Shown one piece after another: positions 27,458 to 35,332 of a stretch of DNA of 64,000 nucleotides (within the stretch, counting starts at the first letter, position 1; each line of letters opens with the position of its first letter). Position numbers and translations under genes: made by a program. Location: the NCBI GenBank assembly GCA_002344525.1, contig DDTJ01000028.1:94747-158746 (forward strand). The letters are read 5' to 3'. The notes beneath the pieces are model-generated. The model was not told the origin of the DNA. It saw nothing but the letters and a program-made list of their open reading frames with translations, and did not search any database. This DNA is from Akkermansiaceae bacterium UBA2367. Lineage in GTDB: Bacteria; Verrucomicrobiota; Verrucomicrobiia; Verrucomicrobiales; DEV007.

Positions 27458-27916
27458 ATGACAGAGCCCCGCCCGAACTACGGCATCACCCGGATCGACC
27501 AGCCGGAGAAGAAGAACCACGGTTTCTACGTCCGCATCACCCATCGAGGCAAGGGCTTCCAGAAATACTTTCCTGACAAGTCCCTCGGCGGCAAGCCGAA
27601 GGCCCTCAAAGCCGCCCGCGCCTGGCGCGACTCCCTCCTCGACAAGATGCCGAAATACAAGCAGGAGGCCGCCGCGAAGAAAAAACGCCGCATCAAGCAG
27701 TCCGGCGTCGTCGGCGTCACCCATGTCGTCTCCAAGTCGTCCAAGGGCACGGTCTACGAATACTGGCAGGCCGCATGGACCGACGGGGACGGTCGCCGCC
27801 GCACCGCGAAATTCTCTATCTCCCGCTACGGCGACGAGAAGGCCGCGGACCTCGCGAAGAAGGCGCGCCGCTCCGGAGTCCGGGGCAAGGCTCCCGCGCC
27901 GAAGAGGAAATCCTGA
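27458..27916 (+). CDS. small basic protein with AP2-like DNA-binding domains
   Basis: This is a 152-residue, very Lys/Arg-rich cytoplasmic protein. The second half carries an AP2/ERF-like module: SGVVGVTHVVSKSSKG, then YWQAAWTDGDGRRRTAKFSI and SRYGDEKAADLAKKAR. That is the 'GVxGVxxxxxxxxxWxAxWxxxGxxxxKxFSxxKYGxxxAxxLAxxAR' pattern of three strands and a helix. The first half (YGITRIDQPEKKNHGFYVRI and GKPKALKAARAWRDSLL) looks like a second, more diverged copy. Such domains are known in plants, apicomplexans and some bacterial or phage nucleases; stand-alone bacterial copies are little studied. No nuclease motif is visible. Function: probable DNA binding, inferred. Confidence 0.7.
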   Translation: MTEPRPNYGITRIDQPEKKNHGFYVRITHRGKGFQKYFPDKSLGGKPKALKAARAWRDSLLDKMPKYKQEAAAKKKRRIKQSGVVGVTHVVSKSSKGTVYEYWQAAWTDGDGRRRTAKFSISRYGDEKAADLAKKARRSGVRGKAPAPKRKS

Positions 27917-27995
27917 GGCGGCTCCCCTCCTCCGCGAAAAAAGACTCGTCGGCGGCGGGAAGCCGGGGCATGGTTCCCGCGTGCCAACGCCTTCC

Positions 27996-28676
27996 ATGCC
28001 CTCCCCCGATCCAGACGCCGCCGTCTCCGCCCGCGGACTCGTCCGCACCTTCCACATCGGCGAGAACGACATCGAAGTCCTCAAAGGCGTCTCCCTCGAC
28101 GTGCGGCGGGGCGAGACCCTCTTCCTCGTCGGTCCCTCCGGCGCGGGCAAGACCTCGCTGCTCTACACCCTCGCCGGGCTCGAAAAGCCGAACGAGGGCG
28201 AAGTCTTCATCGACGGGCAGTCGCTCTACAAGCTGAGCCGTCGCGAGCAGGCCCGCGTGCGCAACGCCAGCCTCGGCTACGTCTTCCAGAGCTTCTTCCT
28301 CCTGCCCGAACTCACCGCGCTGGAGAATGTGATGGTCCCCGCCCTCATCCGCAACCGGCAGGGGAAGGCCCGCGCCCGCGAGCTGCTGGAGCGCGTCGGC
28401 CTCGGCGCCCGCACCGCCCATCTCCCCGTCGAGCTCTCCGGCGGCGAGCAGCAGCGCGTCGCCATCGCCCGCGCCCTGATGAACGACCCCGCCATCCTCT
28501 TCGCCGACGAGCCCACGGGCAACCTCGACACGGCCACGGGCGCCTCGGTCATGGCCCTGCTCATGGAATTGGTCAACGAACACAAGCGCACCCTCGTCGT
28601 CGTCACCCACGACCAGGGCCTCGCCCAGATCGGCGACCGCACTGTGACCCTCGTCGATGGCCGAATCGTCGATTGA
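27996..28676 (+). CDS. LolD/MacB-type ABC transporter ATP-binding protein
   Basis: This is a 226-residue ATPase of the LolD/FtsE/MacB group, which powers transmembrane permeases that move lipoproteins or peptides. Walker A is GPSGAGKTSLLYTLAG, the Q-loop is FQSFFLLPELTALENV, the signature ELSGGEQQRVAIARAL, Walker B ILFADEPTGNLD and the switch VVTHDQ. ATG at 27996 gives the expected short N-terminus. The FQxFxLLPELTALENVMxP stretch is typical of LolD. No LolC/LolE permease gene is adjacent, which is unusual; its partner must be elsewhere. A cytochrome gene follows 7 bp later. Confidence 0.9.
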   Translation: MPSPDPDAAVSARGLVRTFHIGENDIEVLKGVSLDVRRGETLFLVGPSGAGKTSLLYTLAGLEKPNEGEVFIDGQSLYKLSRREQARVRNASLGYVFQSFFLLPELTALENVMVPALIRNRQGKARARELLERVGLGARTAHLPVELSGGEQQRVAIARALMNDPAILFADEPTGNLDTATGASVMALLMELVNEHKRTLVVVTHDQGLAQIGDRTVTLVDGRIVD

Positions 28677-28683
28677 ACCGGGT

Positions 28684-30087
28684 ATGGCGGGGGATCGGAC
28701 AGGGTTGGGTGTCGTCGCCGGGCTCCTCTCCCTCCTCGCCGCCCCGGTCGCCCACGCCCACCCCGCCCACGCCAAGCCGGTCAACTACCCTTTCGTCGTC
28801 GGGTTCGAGCGCTTCCACAGCGGTCTCGACGACGAGGACTACCTCGCCGAGGGCGGGTTCCTCCTCCTCAACGAACTGAACTGCGTCGCCTGCCATGCCC
28901 CGCCCGAGGCGCTCGCGGAGCAACTCGCCGGATTCGTCGCGACGGACCTCGCCGGCGTCGCCTCGCGTCTCGCCCCGCTGGAGATCGAGCTCCTCGTGCG
29001 CAATCCGCGCTTCGTGAAGCGCGACACCGTCATGCCCAGCCTCTTCGCCGGACCCGACCGCGATCTGGAGGAGGTCGCCGCGCTCCGGGCCTGGCTCGGC
29101 ACGCTCGTCGCGGAGGTCCCCGACCATCCCGTCGGCGACATCGAGCGCGGTCGCGCCCTCTACCACCGCATCGGCTGCGTCGCCTGCCACGCCCCCGAGG
29201 CCGGCTACCGCCCTCCCGGCGTCCCCGAAAACGCCGAGATCGAAATGGCGGGCCTCGCGAGCGTGCCGATGAACCTCGCCGATCTCTACGATCTCGCCGC
29301 CCTGACCGAGTTCCTCTTGAAACCCAACGAGCACCGCCCCTCGGGACGGATGCCCGATTTCGACTTGGACGTGGCCGAGGCCAGCGACCTCGCCGCCTAC
29401 CTCAAGGCCGGACCCGATTTGGTGCTGCCGCCGAACCTCTCCGAGGCGCTCGCCGCCGCCGCCCCGACTCCCGACGCCGCCCTCGTCGAAAAAGGGCGCG
29501 AGCTGTTCCTTGGCAAACGCTGCCACGCCTGCCATGCGATGCCCGGCGGGGAGGACGGGACGCTCGCTGGTCCCTCCTCGAAACCCCTCGCCGAACTCGA
29601 TCCCGGCACGGCGGGTGGTTGTTTCTCCGAGCGGCCCGTGGGTGGCGCGGTGCCTTTCTACGGACTCGACTTGGTGCAGCGGCGGGCTCTCGCCGCCGCC
29701 CTGCGGAGGCTCGGTGGTCGTGAGCCCCTCGATCCCGCCCGCGAGATCGACTGGCGCATGAAGCAGCTCAATTGCCATGCCTGCCACGAGCGCGACGGCG
29801 TCGGCGGACCGGAAACGGCGCGCGAGGTCTATTTCGGCTTCAGGGATGGAGCGGCCCTCGCCTTGGGGCGCGACGGGCATCTGCCTCCGGCCCTCGACGG
29901 GAGCGGGGCGACGCTGACGCCGGAACGGCTCGCGCAGGTTCTTTTCGGGAACGCCGCCGAAGGGTCGGGCCGTCCCCATCTGCTCGTCCCCATGCCGAAG
30001 TTCCGCCGGGCGGTGGTGGAACCTTTCGAGAAGCTGCTTCCGGCGGTGGATCGGGCGTCGTTTGGCCGTCCGATCCGGCCTCAGTGA
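28684..30087 (+). CDS. exported tetraheme cytochrome c protein
   Basis: This 467-residue exported protein has four CxxCH heme-binding motifs: CVACH (near residue 68), CVACH (near 165), CHACH (near 280) and CHACH (near 365). Axial Met candidates such as TVMPSLF, SGRMPDF and LVPMPKF follow each heme site, as in class I cytochromes, so it is probably a string of mono-heme domains. The signal peptide is GVVAGLLSLLAAPVAHA. I prefer the ATG at 28684 (7 bp after the ABC gene) to one overlapping that gene at 28657. It would carry electrons in the periplasm; the partner is unknown. Confidence 0.85.
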   Translation: MAGDRTGLGVVAGLLSLLAAPVAHAHPAHAKPVNYPFVVGFERFHSGLDDEDYLAEGGFLLLNELNCVACHAPPEALAEQLAGFVATDLAGVASRLAPLEIELLVRNPRFVKRDTVMPSLFAGPDRDLEEVAALRAWLGTLVAEVPDHPVGDIERGRALYHRIGCVACHAPEAGYRPPGVPENAEIEMAGLASVPMNLADLYDLAALTEFLLKPNEHRPSGRMPDFDLDVAEASDLAAYLKAGPDLVLPPNLSEALAAAAPTPDAALVEKGRELFLGKRCHACHAMPGGEDGTLAGPSSKPLAELDPGTAGGCFSERPVGGAVPFYGLDLVQRRALAAALRRLGGREPLDPAREIDWRMKQLNCHACHERDGVGGPETAREVYFGFRDGAALALGRDGHLPPALDGSGATLTPERLAQVLFGNAAEGSGRPHLLVPMPKFRRAVVEPFEKLLPAVDRASFGRPIRPQ

Positions 30088-30153
30088 GGCTGGCTTGCAC
30101 TGGCGCGTCCTTCGGAAGGTCATCGACCTCGGTCGAGCGTTGAAAGGACGTTC

Positions 30154-30174
30154 GATCTGCCTTCGATGCAGATC
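30154..30174. terminator. short palindrome between convergent genes
   Basis: GATCTGC (30154-30160) and GCAGATC (30168-30174) form a 7-bp stem with a 7-nt loop just outside the stop of the convergent rnhA gene and 66 bp after the cytochrome gene. No U-run is present. A weak bidirectional terminator is the likeliest reading. Confidence 0.4.
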
Positions 30175-30176
30175 GT

Positions 30177-30647
30177 TCAATCCCTGAACCCCTCGTCCAC
30201 GATCAGCCCGCCCCGTTTTCCGTCGGCGGCCTCGGTCGCGAGTTGGTCGCAGCGCTCGTTCATCTCGTGCCCGTCGTGACCTTTCACCCAGACCCATTCG
30301 ATCCGGTGCGAGGCGGCGGCCCGTTCGAGGCGCATCCAGAGATCGACGTTCTTCACCGCCGACTTGTCGGCCTTGCGCCAGCCGCGCGCCTTCCAGCTCC
30401 CGACCCAGCCTTTGCTCTGCGCGTCGACGAGATAGCGCGAGTCGGAGTGGACGGTGACGTGGCAGGGCTCTTTCAAGATTTCGAGCCCCGCGATGGCCGC
30501 GAGGATCTCCATGCGGTTGTTCGTCGTCTTCACGAAGCCTTGGGCCAGTTCGCGGAGATGCGCCCCGTAGCGGACCACCGTGCCGTAGCCGCCGGGTCCG
30601 GGATTGCCGCGCGAAGAGCCGTCGGTGTAGATGTGGACCTGCTTCAT
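30177..30647 (-). CDS. rnhA: ribonuclease HI
   Basis: This is a 156-residue RNase H that removes RNA from RNA-DNA hybrids. The four catalytic acidic residues are visible in order: VHIYTDGSSRGNPGPGGYG (Asp), TTNNRMEILAAIAGL (Glu), VHSDSRYLVD (Asp) and MNERCDQLATEAA (Asp). The basic protrusion region WVGSWKARGWRKAD, which grips the hybrid in E. coli-type enzymes, is also present, as is WVKGHDGHEMNE with the conserved His. The length equals the E. coli enzyme. The gene stands alone between convergent and co-directional neighbours. Confidence 0.97.
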   Translation of the reverse strand: MKQVHIYTDGSSRGNPGPGGYGTVVRYGAHLRELAQGFVKTTNNRMEILAAIAGLEILKEPCHVTVHSDSRYLVDAQSKGWVGSWKARGWRKADKSAVKNVDLWMRLERAAASHRIEWVWVKGHDGHEMNERCDQLATEAADGKRGGLIVDEGFRD

Positions 30648-30693
30648 GCGGTCGGACCCGGTTCGGCGGAGCGATCACCGACGGGGCGGCATG

Positions 30694-31419
30694 TCATTTG
30701 CCGAGGGAGAGGCGGTGCGCCAGCATCTCGGGCAGTCCGGCGTCGATGATCTTGTCCTGCGCCGTCTCGATGTCGTAGTCGATGCGGTGGATCACGATCG
30801 TCTGGCTCGGGACGTCGTAGGTGGCGTAGGAGGCATGCCAGTCGCCGTCGCGAGGCTGGCCCGTGCTGCCGACGTTGATGAAGTACTTTCGCCCCATCTC
30901 CAGCTTCACCGACATCGTATCCTCCAGCGACTCGACGGTGTTGCCCTTCACGTAGATGCGGGGCGTGTGGGTGTGGCCATAGAAGCAGAGTTGGGTGAAC
31001 TGGTAGCTGAAGCTCGCCATCGCGTCGAACTTGTTCGTCACGTAGGTCCAGCTCCCCGGCGTGTCGAGGGTGGCGTGGACGATGGTGAAGTCGCGCACCT
31101 GGCGCACCAGCTTGAGGCCCTTGAGGAAGGCGCGGTCGTCGGGATCCAGTTGTGCCCGGGTCCATTCCATCGCCTGTTTGGCGAGGGGGTTGAGACCGTC
31201 CAAGGAGGTGTCCTGTACCGCCTCCTCGTCGTGGTTGCCCTTGACCACGGGCCAGCCCATCTGCCGGACGATGTCGAGGCATTCCCTCGGATTGGCGCCG
31301 TAGCCGACGATGTCGCCGACGCAGACGTGGTCGGTGCATCCCTGCTGCTCCGCGTGCGCGAGGACCGCTTGGAAGGCCTCGAGGTTGGCGTGGATGTCTC
31401 CGAAGATGGCGTACTTCAT
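30694..31419 (-). CDS. metallophosphoesterase (YfcE/DR1281-like)
   Basis: This is a 241-residue calcineurin-like phosphoesterase. MKYAIFGDIHANLEAFQAVL at the start contains GDxH, followed by VCVGDIVGYGANPRE (GDxxG), VVKGNHDEEAV (GNHD/E), FTIVHATLD and YGHTHTPRIY (GHTH). These are the dimetal ligands in canonical order. The ATG at 31419 gives the usual immediate start of the fold; the upstream extension is not conserved-looking. INVGSTGQPRDGD is typical of the 'predicted phosphodiesterase' subgroup, whose substrate is often unknown. rnhA follows 47 bp away on the same strand. Confidence 0.92.
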   Translation of the reverse strand: MKYAIFGDIHANLEAFQAVLAHAEQQGCTDHVCVGDIVGYGANPRECLDIVRQMGWPVVKGNHDEEAVQDTSLDGLNPLAKQAMEWTRAQLDPDDRAFLKGLKLVRQVRDFTIVHATLDTPGSWTYVTNKFDAMASFSYQFTQLCFYGHTHTPRIYVKGNTVESLEDTMSVKLEMGRKYFINVGSTGQPRDGDWHASYATYDVPSQTIVIHRIDYDIETAQDKIIDAGLPEMLAHRLSLGK

Positions 31420-31546
31420 TCTTCTCTGCGTCCCCGAGGGGGAGCGGGAACTAACCATAGATAGGGGTTTTCGCAATCCGGGGGAAGAAAAAGCGAGGGA
31501 TCGGCCCTCCGTGATGCCGTCTTTCCGGAGCCGACTCGGGGGAGAT

Positions 31547-32392
31547 TCAAGGCACCACGATCCCTCCTGGGAGCACGTTCGAAGACCGTCTCGGGGCTTG
31601 GTTCGGGCGCGGGCGGTCGGGGTCGGCTTCGGGGATGCGCTGCGGCACGGGGATGCCAAGTTTCTTTTCGAGATCCTGGATCTCCTTGATGAGGGTCGGC
31701 TTGCGCTGCGATTTGCCTTCGCGGTAGAGGGCCGTCAGGTAGGCGTAGGCCTCCTTCTCCCGGCCGGGGCAGCGGGCCATGTAGTAGCCGTGGAAGCGCC
31801 GGACGAAGCCGGGCGCGCCGGGCAGGCCGATGGTGTCGCCGTAGACGCGGGAGGCGGCGCAGTCGTCCTTCAGCTTCTCGCGGTAGACCTCGACAAGCTG
31901 GAGACGGATGGCGGCCGACTCGGGCAGTTGCGCGATGCCCCGTTCGGCGAAATCGATGGCTTGGAAGGCGTACTCCTTGAAGCGCCGTTCGCGTTCGAAG
32001 GCGGGGAGGCGACCGTCGATCTCCATGTTCGCCGTCGCGTTGATGCCGAGATGCCACACGACCGCGACCCAGTGCGTTTCGTCGCGCGGTTCGAGGCTGG
32101 TGACGATCTCGTAGGACCGGCGCAGGTCGTCCCAGGACTTCGTGCTGAAATGGTCGAAGGCTTCGAGGGAGAGGTAGGTGGCGGCGAGCGGGCGGAGCCC
32201 TCCGAGGGTGGCCATCAGGACGGACTGCCGCATCTGCTCGAAGGCGCTCTGCGCCGGGGGCGGGACGAGGAGGTTCGCCGCGACAAGGCGGGCGCGCAGC
32301 CCCTCCTCGATCGGGCCGCGGGCGAGGCCGAAGGCCGCGAGCAGGGCGAGCACGGGGACGGTCCGGGGGAGTCGCTGGAAAAGCCGCTTCAC
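31547..32392 (-). CDS. helical TPR-like protein downstream of an ABC-2 exporter
   Basis: I do not recognise this protein by name. From a GTG at 32392 it is 281 residues long, with an N-terminal hydrophobic stretch (LPRTVPVLALLAAFGLARG) that could anchor it, then helical repeats reminiscent of TPRs (YAFQAIDFAERGIAQLPES and VEVYREKLKDDCAASRVYG). The C-terminal 30 residues are Pro/Arg-rich. The start is uncertain because an in-frame ATG at 32482 would overlap the permease gene. It is the last gene of the unit acylphosphatase, ABC ATPase, permease, this gene, so it may help the exporter. Confidence 0.6.
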   Translation of the reverse strand: MKRLFQRLPRTVPVLALLAAFGLARGPIEEGLRARLVAANLLVPPPAQSAFEQMRQSVLMATLGGLRPLAATYLSLEAFDHFSTKSWDDLRRSYEIVTSLEPRDETHWVAVVWHLGINATANMEIDGRLPAFERERRFKEYAFQAIDFAERGIAQLPESAAIRLQLVEVYREKLKDDCAASRVYGDTIGLPGAPGFVRRFHGYYMARCPGREKEAYAYLTALYREGKSQRKPTLIKEIQDLEKKLGIPVPQRIPEADPDRPRPNQAPRRSSNVLPGGIVVP

Positions 32393-32408
32393 GGGGGACG
32401 GAGAGGGT

Positions 32409-33332
32409 TCAGAATTCCTTGTCGACGAAGACGAGCAGGGAAAGGAGGAGGAAGACGGCGAGGTAGGCGAGGGTGAGCCCACCCATCTGCCAGACGAGGG
32501 GCCAGACCACCGCCTCGCCCAGCACGACGCCCTCGCTGAAGGCGAAAAGCTGGAAGTCGGGGATGAGGATTTTCACCACTTTCACCAGCATCCGCACGAA
32601 GGCGCTGTTGCCCGACTCGTGGAGCCAAAAGCTCGACGCCATGGTGTGGGCGTGGCCGACGAGGAAGACGAGGATGCTGACGATGATGGTGAAGAGCGAA
32701 CTGGAGGCGAAGGTGGAGAGGAAGATCGTCACCGCCGCGACGACAGCGGCTTTGAGGAAGAAGGCCAGCACCGCGATCGCCAGTTCCGGTCGCAGGCCCT
32801 GCTGCCGGATCAGGCCGACCTGCCCGGCGATGTCCTCCTCCGAGTAGCGTCCGTCGGCCTGCATTGCCTCGACTTCGGCGGCGACGAAGAGGCTTTCCCG
32901 GACCCCGATCATCGTGGCGCAGATCGCGTACATCGCCACCAGCGAAACCCCGACCACGACGAGAACGCCGCCGAGCTTGCCCAGCAGATACTCGACACGG
33001 CGCACCGGCTTCGAGAGGATGGTGTAGAGGGTGCGGTCCTCCTGGTCGCGGGGGATCAGCAGCGCCGTCGCGACGATGGCGAAGAGCCAGGCGAAAAGGT
33101 CCATCGTGCCGAAGGAGACCTTCTTGATCATCGACAGCTCCTGCGCCGGGGTCGCGGGCAGGTTGAAGTTCCCCGCCGCCACGACGACGAGGGCGAAGGC
33201 GAGGAGGAAGTAGAAGGTCTTCATCCGGATGAGCTGCGTCACGGTGCCCGAGGCGATGGTGGCGACGCGACCGGGGGAGAAGAGGGGGACGGGCCGCATC
33301 GCGGCCGACGGGGAGGAGGGGGCTTCGCTCAT
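32409..33332 (-). CDS. ABC-2 type transporter permease
   Basis: This is a 307-residue membrane subunit with six predicted membrane segments: LLAFALVVVAAG, LFAWLFAIVATALLIP, LGGVLVVVGVSLVAMYAICA, AVVAAVTIFLSTFASSS, FTIIVSILVFLV and LTLAYLAVFLLLSLLVFV. IPRDQEDRTLYTILSKPVRR between segments two and three is the cytoplasmic coupling loop typical of NosY-like/ABC-2 permeases. Its start overlaps the stop of the upstream ATPase gene by 4 bp (ATGA), so both are made together. The exported substrate is unknown. Confidence 0.9.
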   Translation of the reverse strand: MSEAPSSPSAAMRPVPLFSPGRVATIASGTVTQLIRMKTFYFLLAFALVVVAAGNFNLPATPAQELSMIKKVSFGTMDLFAWLFAIVATALLIPRDQEDRTLYTILSKPVRRVEYLLGKLGGVLVVVGVSLVAMYAICATMIGVRESLFVAAEVEAMQADGRYSEEDIAGQVGLIRQQGLRPELAIAVLAFFLKAAVVAAVTIFLSTFASSSLFTIIVSILVFLVGHAHTMASSFWLHESGNSAFVRMLVKVVKILIPDFQLFAFSEGVVLGEAVVWPLVWQMGGLTLAYLAVFLLLSLLVFVDKEF

Positions 33333-34195
33333 GAGGGCTGGTTTTCTTCGCCGCCGCGCTCGGCGATCTGGATGAAGAGCTGTTCCAAGCTCGTGCGGGG
33401 ATGGCCCTCGGCGAGGACCTCGGCCCCTTCCTCCGCGACGGTGGCGCGGAGTCGCTCCAGCAGGGCGGGGGAGGCCCCTTCGAGAGTCAGGGTGGTTTGG
33501 CCTTCGATGGCGATCAGTTCGTCGAGCGTGCCTTCGCGTCTCATGCGGCCGCGGAAGAGGATGCCGACGCGGTCGCAGACCTCCTGCACCTGTTCGAGCA
33601 GGTGGGAGCAGAGGAAGACGGTGTAGCCCTCGTCGCGCAGGCGCAGGATGAGGTCGCGGATTTGGCGCGAGCCGATGGGATCGACCCCGGCGGTGGGTTC
33701 GTCGAGAATGACGAGGCGGGGATGTTGGACGAGGGCCTGGGCGAGGCCGATGCGCTGGAGCATGCCCTTCGAGTAGCCGCCGAGGCGGCGGTTCGCCGCG
33801 CCCTCCAGATCGACGAGTTTCAGCAGTTCGGCGGTCCGTTTCGCGAGCGCCGCCCCGCGCATCCCGCAGAGTTTGCCGTAGAAGCGCAGCGTCTCCGCTC
33901 CGGTGAGATGCTTGTAAAAATAGGGATTCTCCGGGAGGAAGCCGATCTCGTTGCGCGCCCGGATGTCGCCCGAGTCGAGGCCGAAGACCTTGGCCGATCC
34001 CTTGCTCGCGGCCATCAGTCCGAGGACGACCTTCATCGTCGTCGACTTGCCCGAGCCGTTCGGGCCGATGAGGCCGTAGACCTCGCCCGCCTCGACGCGG
34101 AAGGAGAGGTTGTCCACCGCCACGACGTATTCCTTCCTCAGCCCGAGGCTGAAGACTTTCGTGAGATTCGAGACTTCGACGGCTGGCGTGCTCAT
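33329..34195 (-). CDS. ABC-2 transporter ATP-binding protein
   Basis: This is a 288-residue ATPase that drives the adjacent permease. Walker A is GPNGSGKSTTMKVVLG, the Q-loop region is GFLPENPYFYKHLTGAETL, the signature is GYSKGMLQRIGLAQAL (Y-S-K-G-M instead of LSGGQ, common in the ABC-2/NosF/CcmA group), Walker B is LVILDEPTAGVDPIG and the switch is FLCSHLLEQV. The last 70 residues form the C-terminal extension found in this group (LEGASPALLERLRATVAEEG). The ATG at 34195 is favoured over one four codons earlier by the usual N-terminus. Confidence 0.93.
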   Translation of the reverse strand: MSTPAVEVSNLTKVFSLGLRKEYVVAVDNLSFRVEAGEVYGLIGPNGSGKSTTMKVVLGLMAASKGSAKVFGLDSGDIRARNEIGFLPENPYFYKHLTGAETLRFYGKLCGMRGAALAKRTAELLKLVDLEGAANRRLGGYSKGMLQRIGLAQALVQHPRLVILDEPTAGVDPIGSRQIRDLILRLRDEGYTVFLCSHLLEQVQEVCDRVGILFRGRMRREGTLDELIAIEGQTTLTLEGASPALLERLRATVAEEGAEVLAEGHPRTSLEQLFIQIAERGGEENQPS

Positions 34196-34203
34196 GCGTT
34201 CCT

Positions 34204-34476
34204 TCATTCCCGAATCGTGAATCCCGACACCTCTTCGAGGAGCGGCACGCGGCGTTCGGTTTGTTCCTGGATGTGGCGTCCGATGGGGCTGTCGTGCAGG
34301 TCGCTGAGAAAGTCGTCCACTTCCTCCTCCTCCCCCATCACTTGCAGCTCGACGCGCCCGTCCGGCAGGTTGCGCACCCAGCCGAGGACGTCGAAGCCCT
34401 TGGCGAGCTGCTTCGTGGCGTAGCGGAAGCCGACCCCCTGGACCCGGCCCGCGAAAAGGTATTGCCGCGCGATCAT
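34204..34476 (-). CDS. acyP: acylphosphatase
   Basis: This is a 90-residue small enzyme that hydrolyses acyl phosphates. QYLFAGRVQGVGFRYATKQL contains the phosphate-binding G-R-V-Q-G-V-G-F-R-Y loop with the catalytic Arg, and VLGWVRNLPDGRVELQVMG holds the catalytic Asn (RN). Alternative starts lie 2 and 10 codons upstream. It is the first gene of the ABC exporter unit, 8 bp before the ATPase, which may be only transcriptional convenience. Confidence 0.93.
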   Translation of the reverse strand: MIARQYLFAGRVQGVGFRYATKQLAKGFDVLGWVRNLPDGRVELQVMGEEEEVDDFLSDLHDSPIGRHIQEQTERRVPLLEEVSGFTIRE

Positions 34477-34559
34477 CGCCATAGTGAAGCAAAGGACGCG
34501 GACCAATGCCAGCGGAAAGGGCGACTGGGAAGTCCGAAATCTGAGAAACGCTTCGCTTG

Positions 34560-34635
34560 GACCGCTGATTCCCGCTGATCAGCGCTGATGCCCATCCCTT
34601 GAAAAATCAGCGGAAATCAGCGCCAATCAGCGGTC
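34560..34635. repeat. 10-nt phased ATCAGCG inverted repeat
   Basis: The left arm carries CGCTGAT units and the right arm ATCAGCG units spaced exactly 10 nt (ATCAGCG-GAA, ATCAGCG-CCA, ATCAGCG-G). Both ends finish in GACCGCTGAT or its complement, so the tract can fold back on itself around a 12-14 nt spacer. It lies in the 260-bp gap between the divergent acylphosphatase and LOG genes; the rest of that gap shows nothing else I can support. A related tract is at 41160-41188. Confidence 0.7.
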
Positions 34636-34741
34636 GCCGAAGGCCAACCCGAAATTCGAAGGGGAGTCTTGGGCGAGGATTCGAGGTTGCGTAACGGCCC
34701 GATTTCGCGACAGGGTTGCGTTGCGGACCCAACCCTGTCGA

Positions 34742-35332
34742 ATGTCCTCCCCCTTCCAGTCCCTTTGCGTCTTCTGCGGCTCCCGCAGCGGGTCGAACCC
34801 CGCCTTCGAGGCGGCGGCGCGGGCCACGGGGCGGCTTCTCGCAGAGCGCGGCATCCGGCTCGTCTACGGGGGCGGCAGCCTCGGGCTCATGGGCGCGGTC
34901 GCCGACGCTTGTCTTGAGGCGGGCGGCGAGGTGGTCGGAGTGATCCCCGGCTTCCTCATGGACTTGGAACTCGGCCACCGGGGTGTGACCCGGCTGGAGG
35001 TCGTGTCCGACATGCTCTCGCGAAAGCAGCGCATGGCCGAACTCAGCGACGGCTTCCTCTCCCTGCCCGGCGGCATCGGGACGCTGGACGAACTTTTCGA
35101 AATGCTCACTTGGGTGCGCCTCGGCGTGCATGAGAAACCGAACGGCCTCCTCAATGTCGATGGTTTCTACGACGATCTCCTCTCCTTCTGCCACCGCACC
35201 CAAGTCGAGGGCGGCTTCATCAGCGCGGAGAACGCGGCGAACCTGATCGCCTCGGACTCAGTCGAAGACCTCCTCGACCGCCTCGAAGACGCGGCCCGGC
35301 GCGGTCCCTCGACCTACCATTGTTCTTTATGA
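34742..35332 (+). CDS. LOG family (TIGR00730) nucleoside 5'-monophosphate phosphoribohydrolase
   Basis: This is a 196-residue Rossmann-like protein of the LOG family, which cleaves the ribose 5-phosphate from nucleotide monophosphates; cytokinin precursors are one known substrate, but most bacterial members probably act on purine nucleotides. LCVFCGSRSGSNPAFEAAAR is the N-terminal signature, GIRLVYGGGSLGLMGAVADA the nucleotide loop, RKQRMAELSD the M-x-x-R region and LPGGIGTLDELFEMLTW the catalytic PGGxGTxxE motif. Its stop overlaps the thyA start (ATGA), so the nucleotide-metabolism genes LOG, thyA and folA are coupled. Confidence 0.93.
   Translation: MSSPFQSLCVFCGSRSGSNPAFEAAARATGRLLAERGIRLVYGGGSLGLMGAVADACLEAGGEVVGVIPGFLMDLELGHRGVTRLEVVSDMLSRKQRMAELSDGFLSLPGGIGTLDELFEMLTWVRLGVHEKPNGLLNVDGFYDDLLSFCHRTQVEGGFISAENAANLIASDSVEDLLDRLEDAARRGPSTYHCSL

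Noticed and set aside
34560..34635. Possible CRISPR array
   Set aside because: Units are only 7 bases with 3-base gaps and are inverted; there are no 28-37 bp repeats, unique spacers or cas genes.
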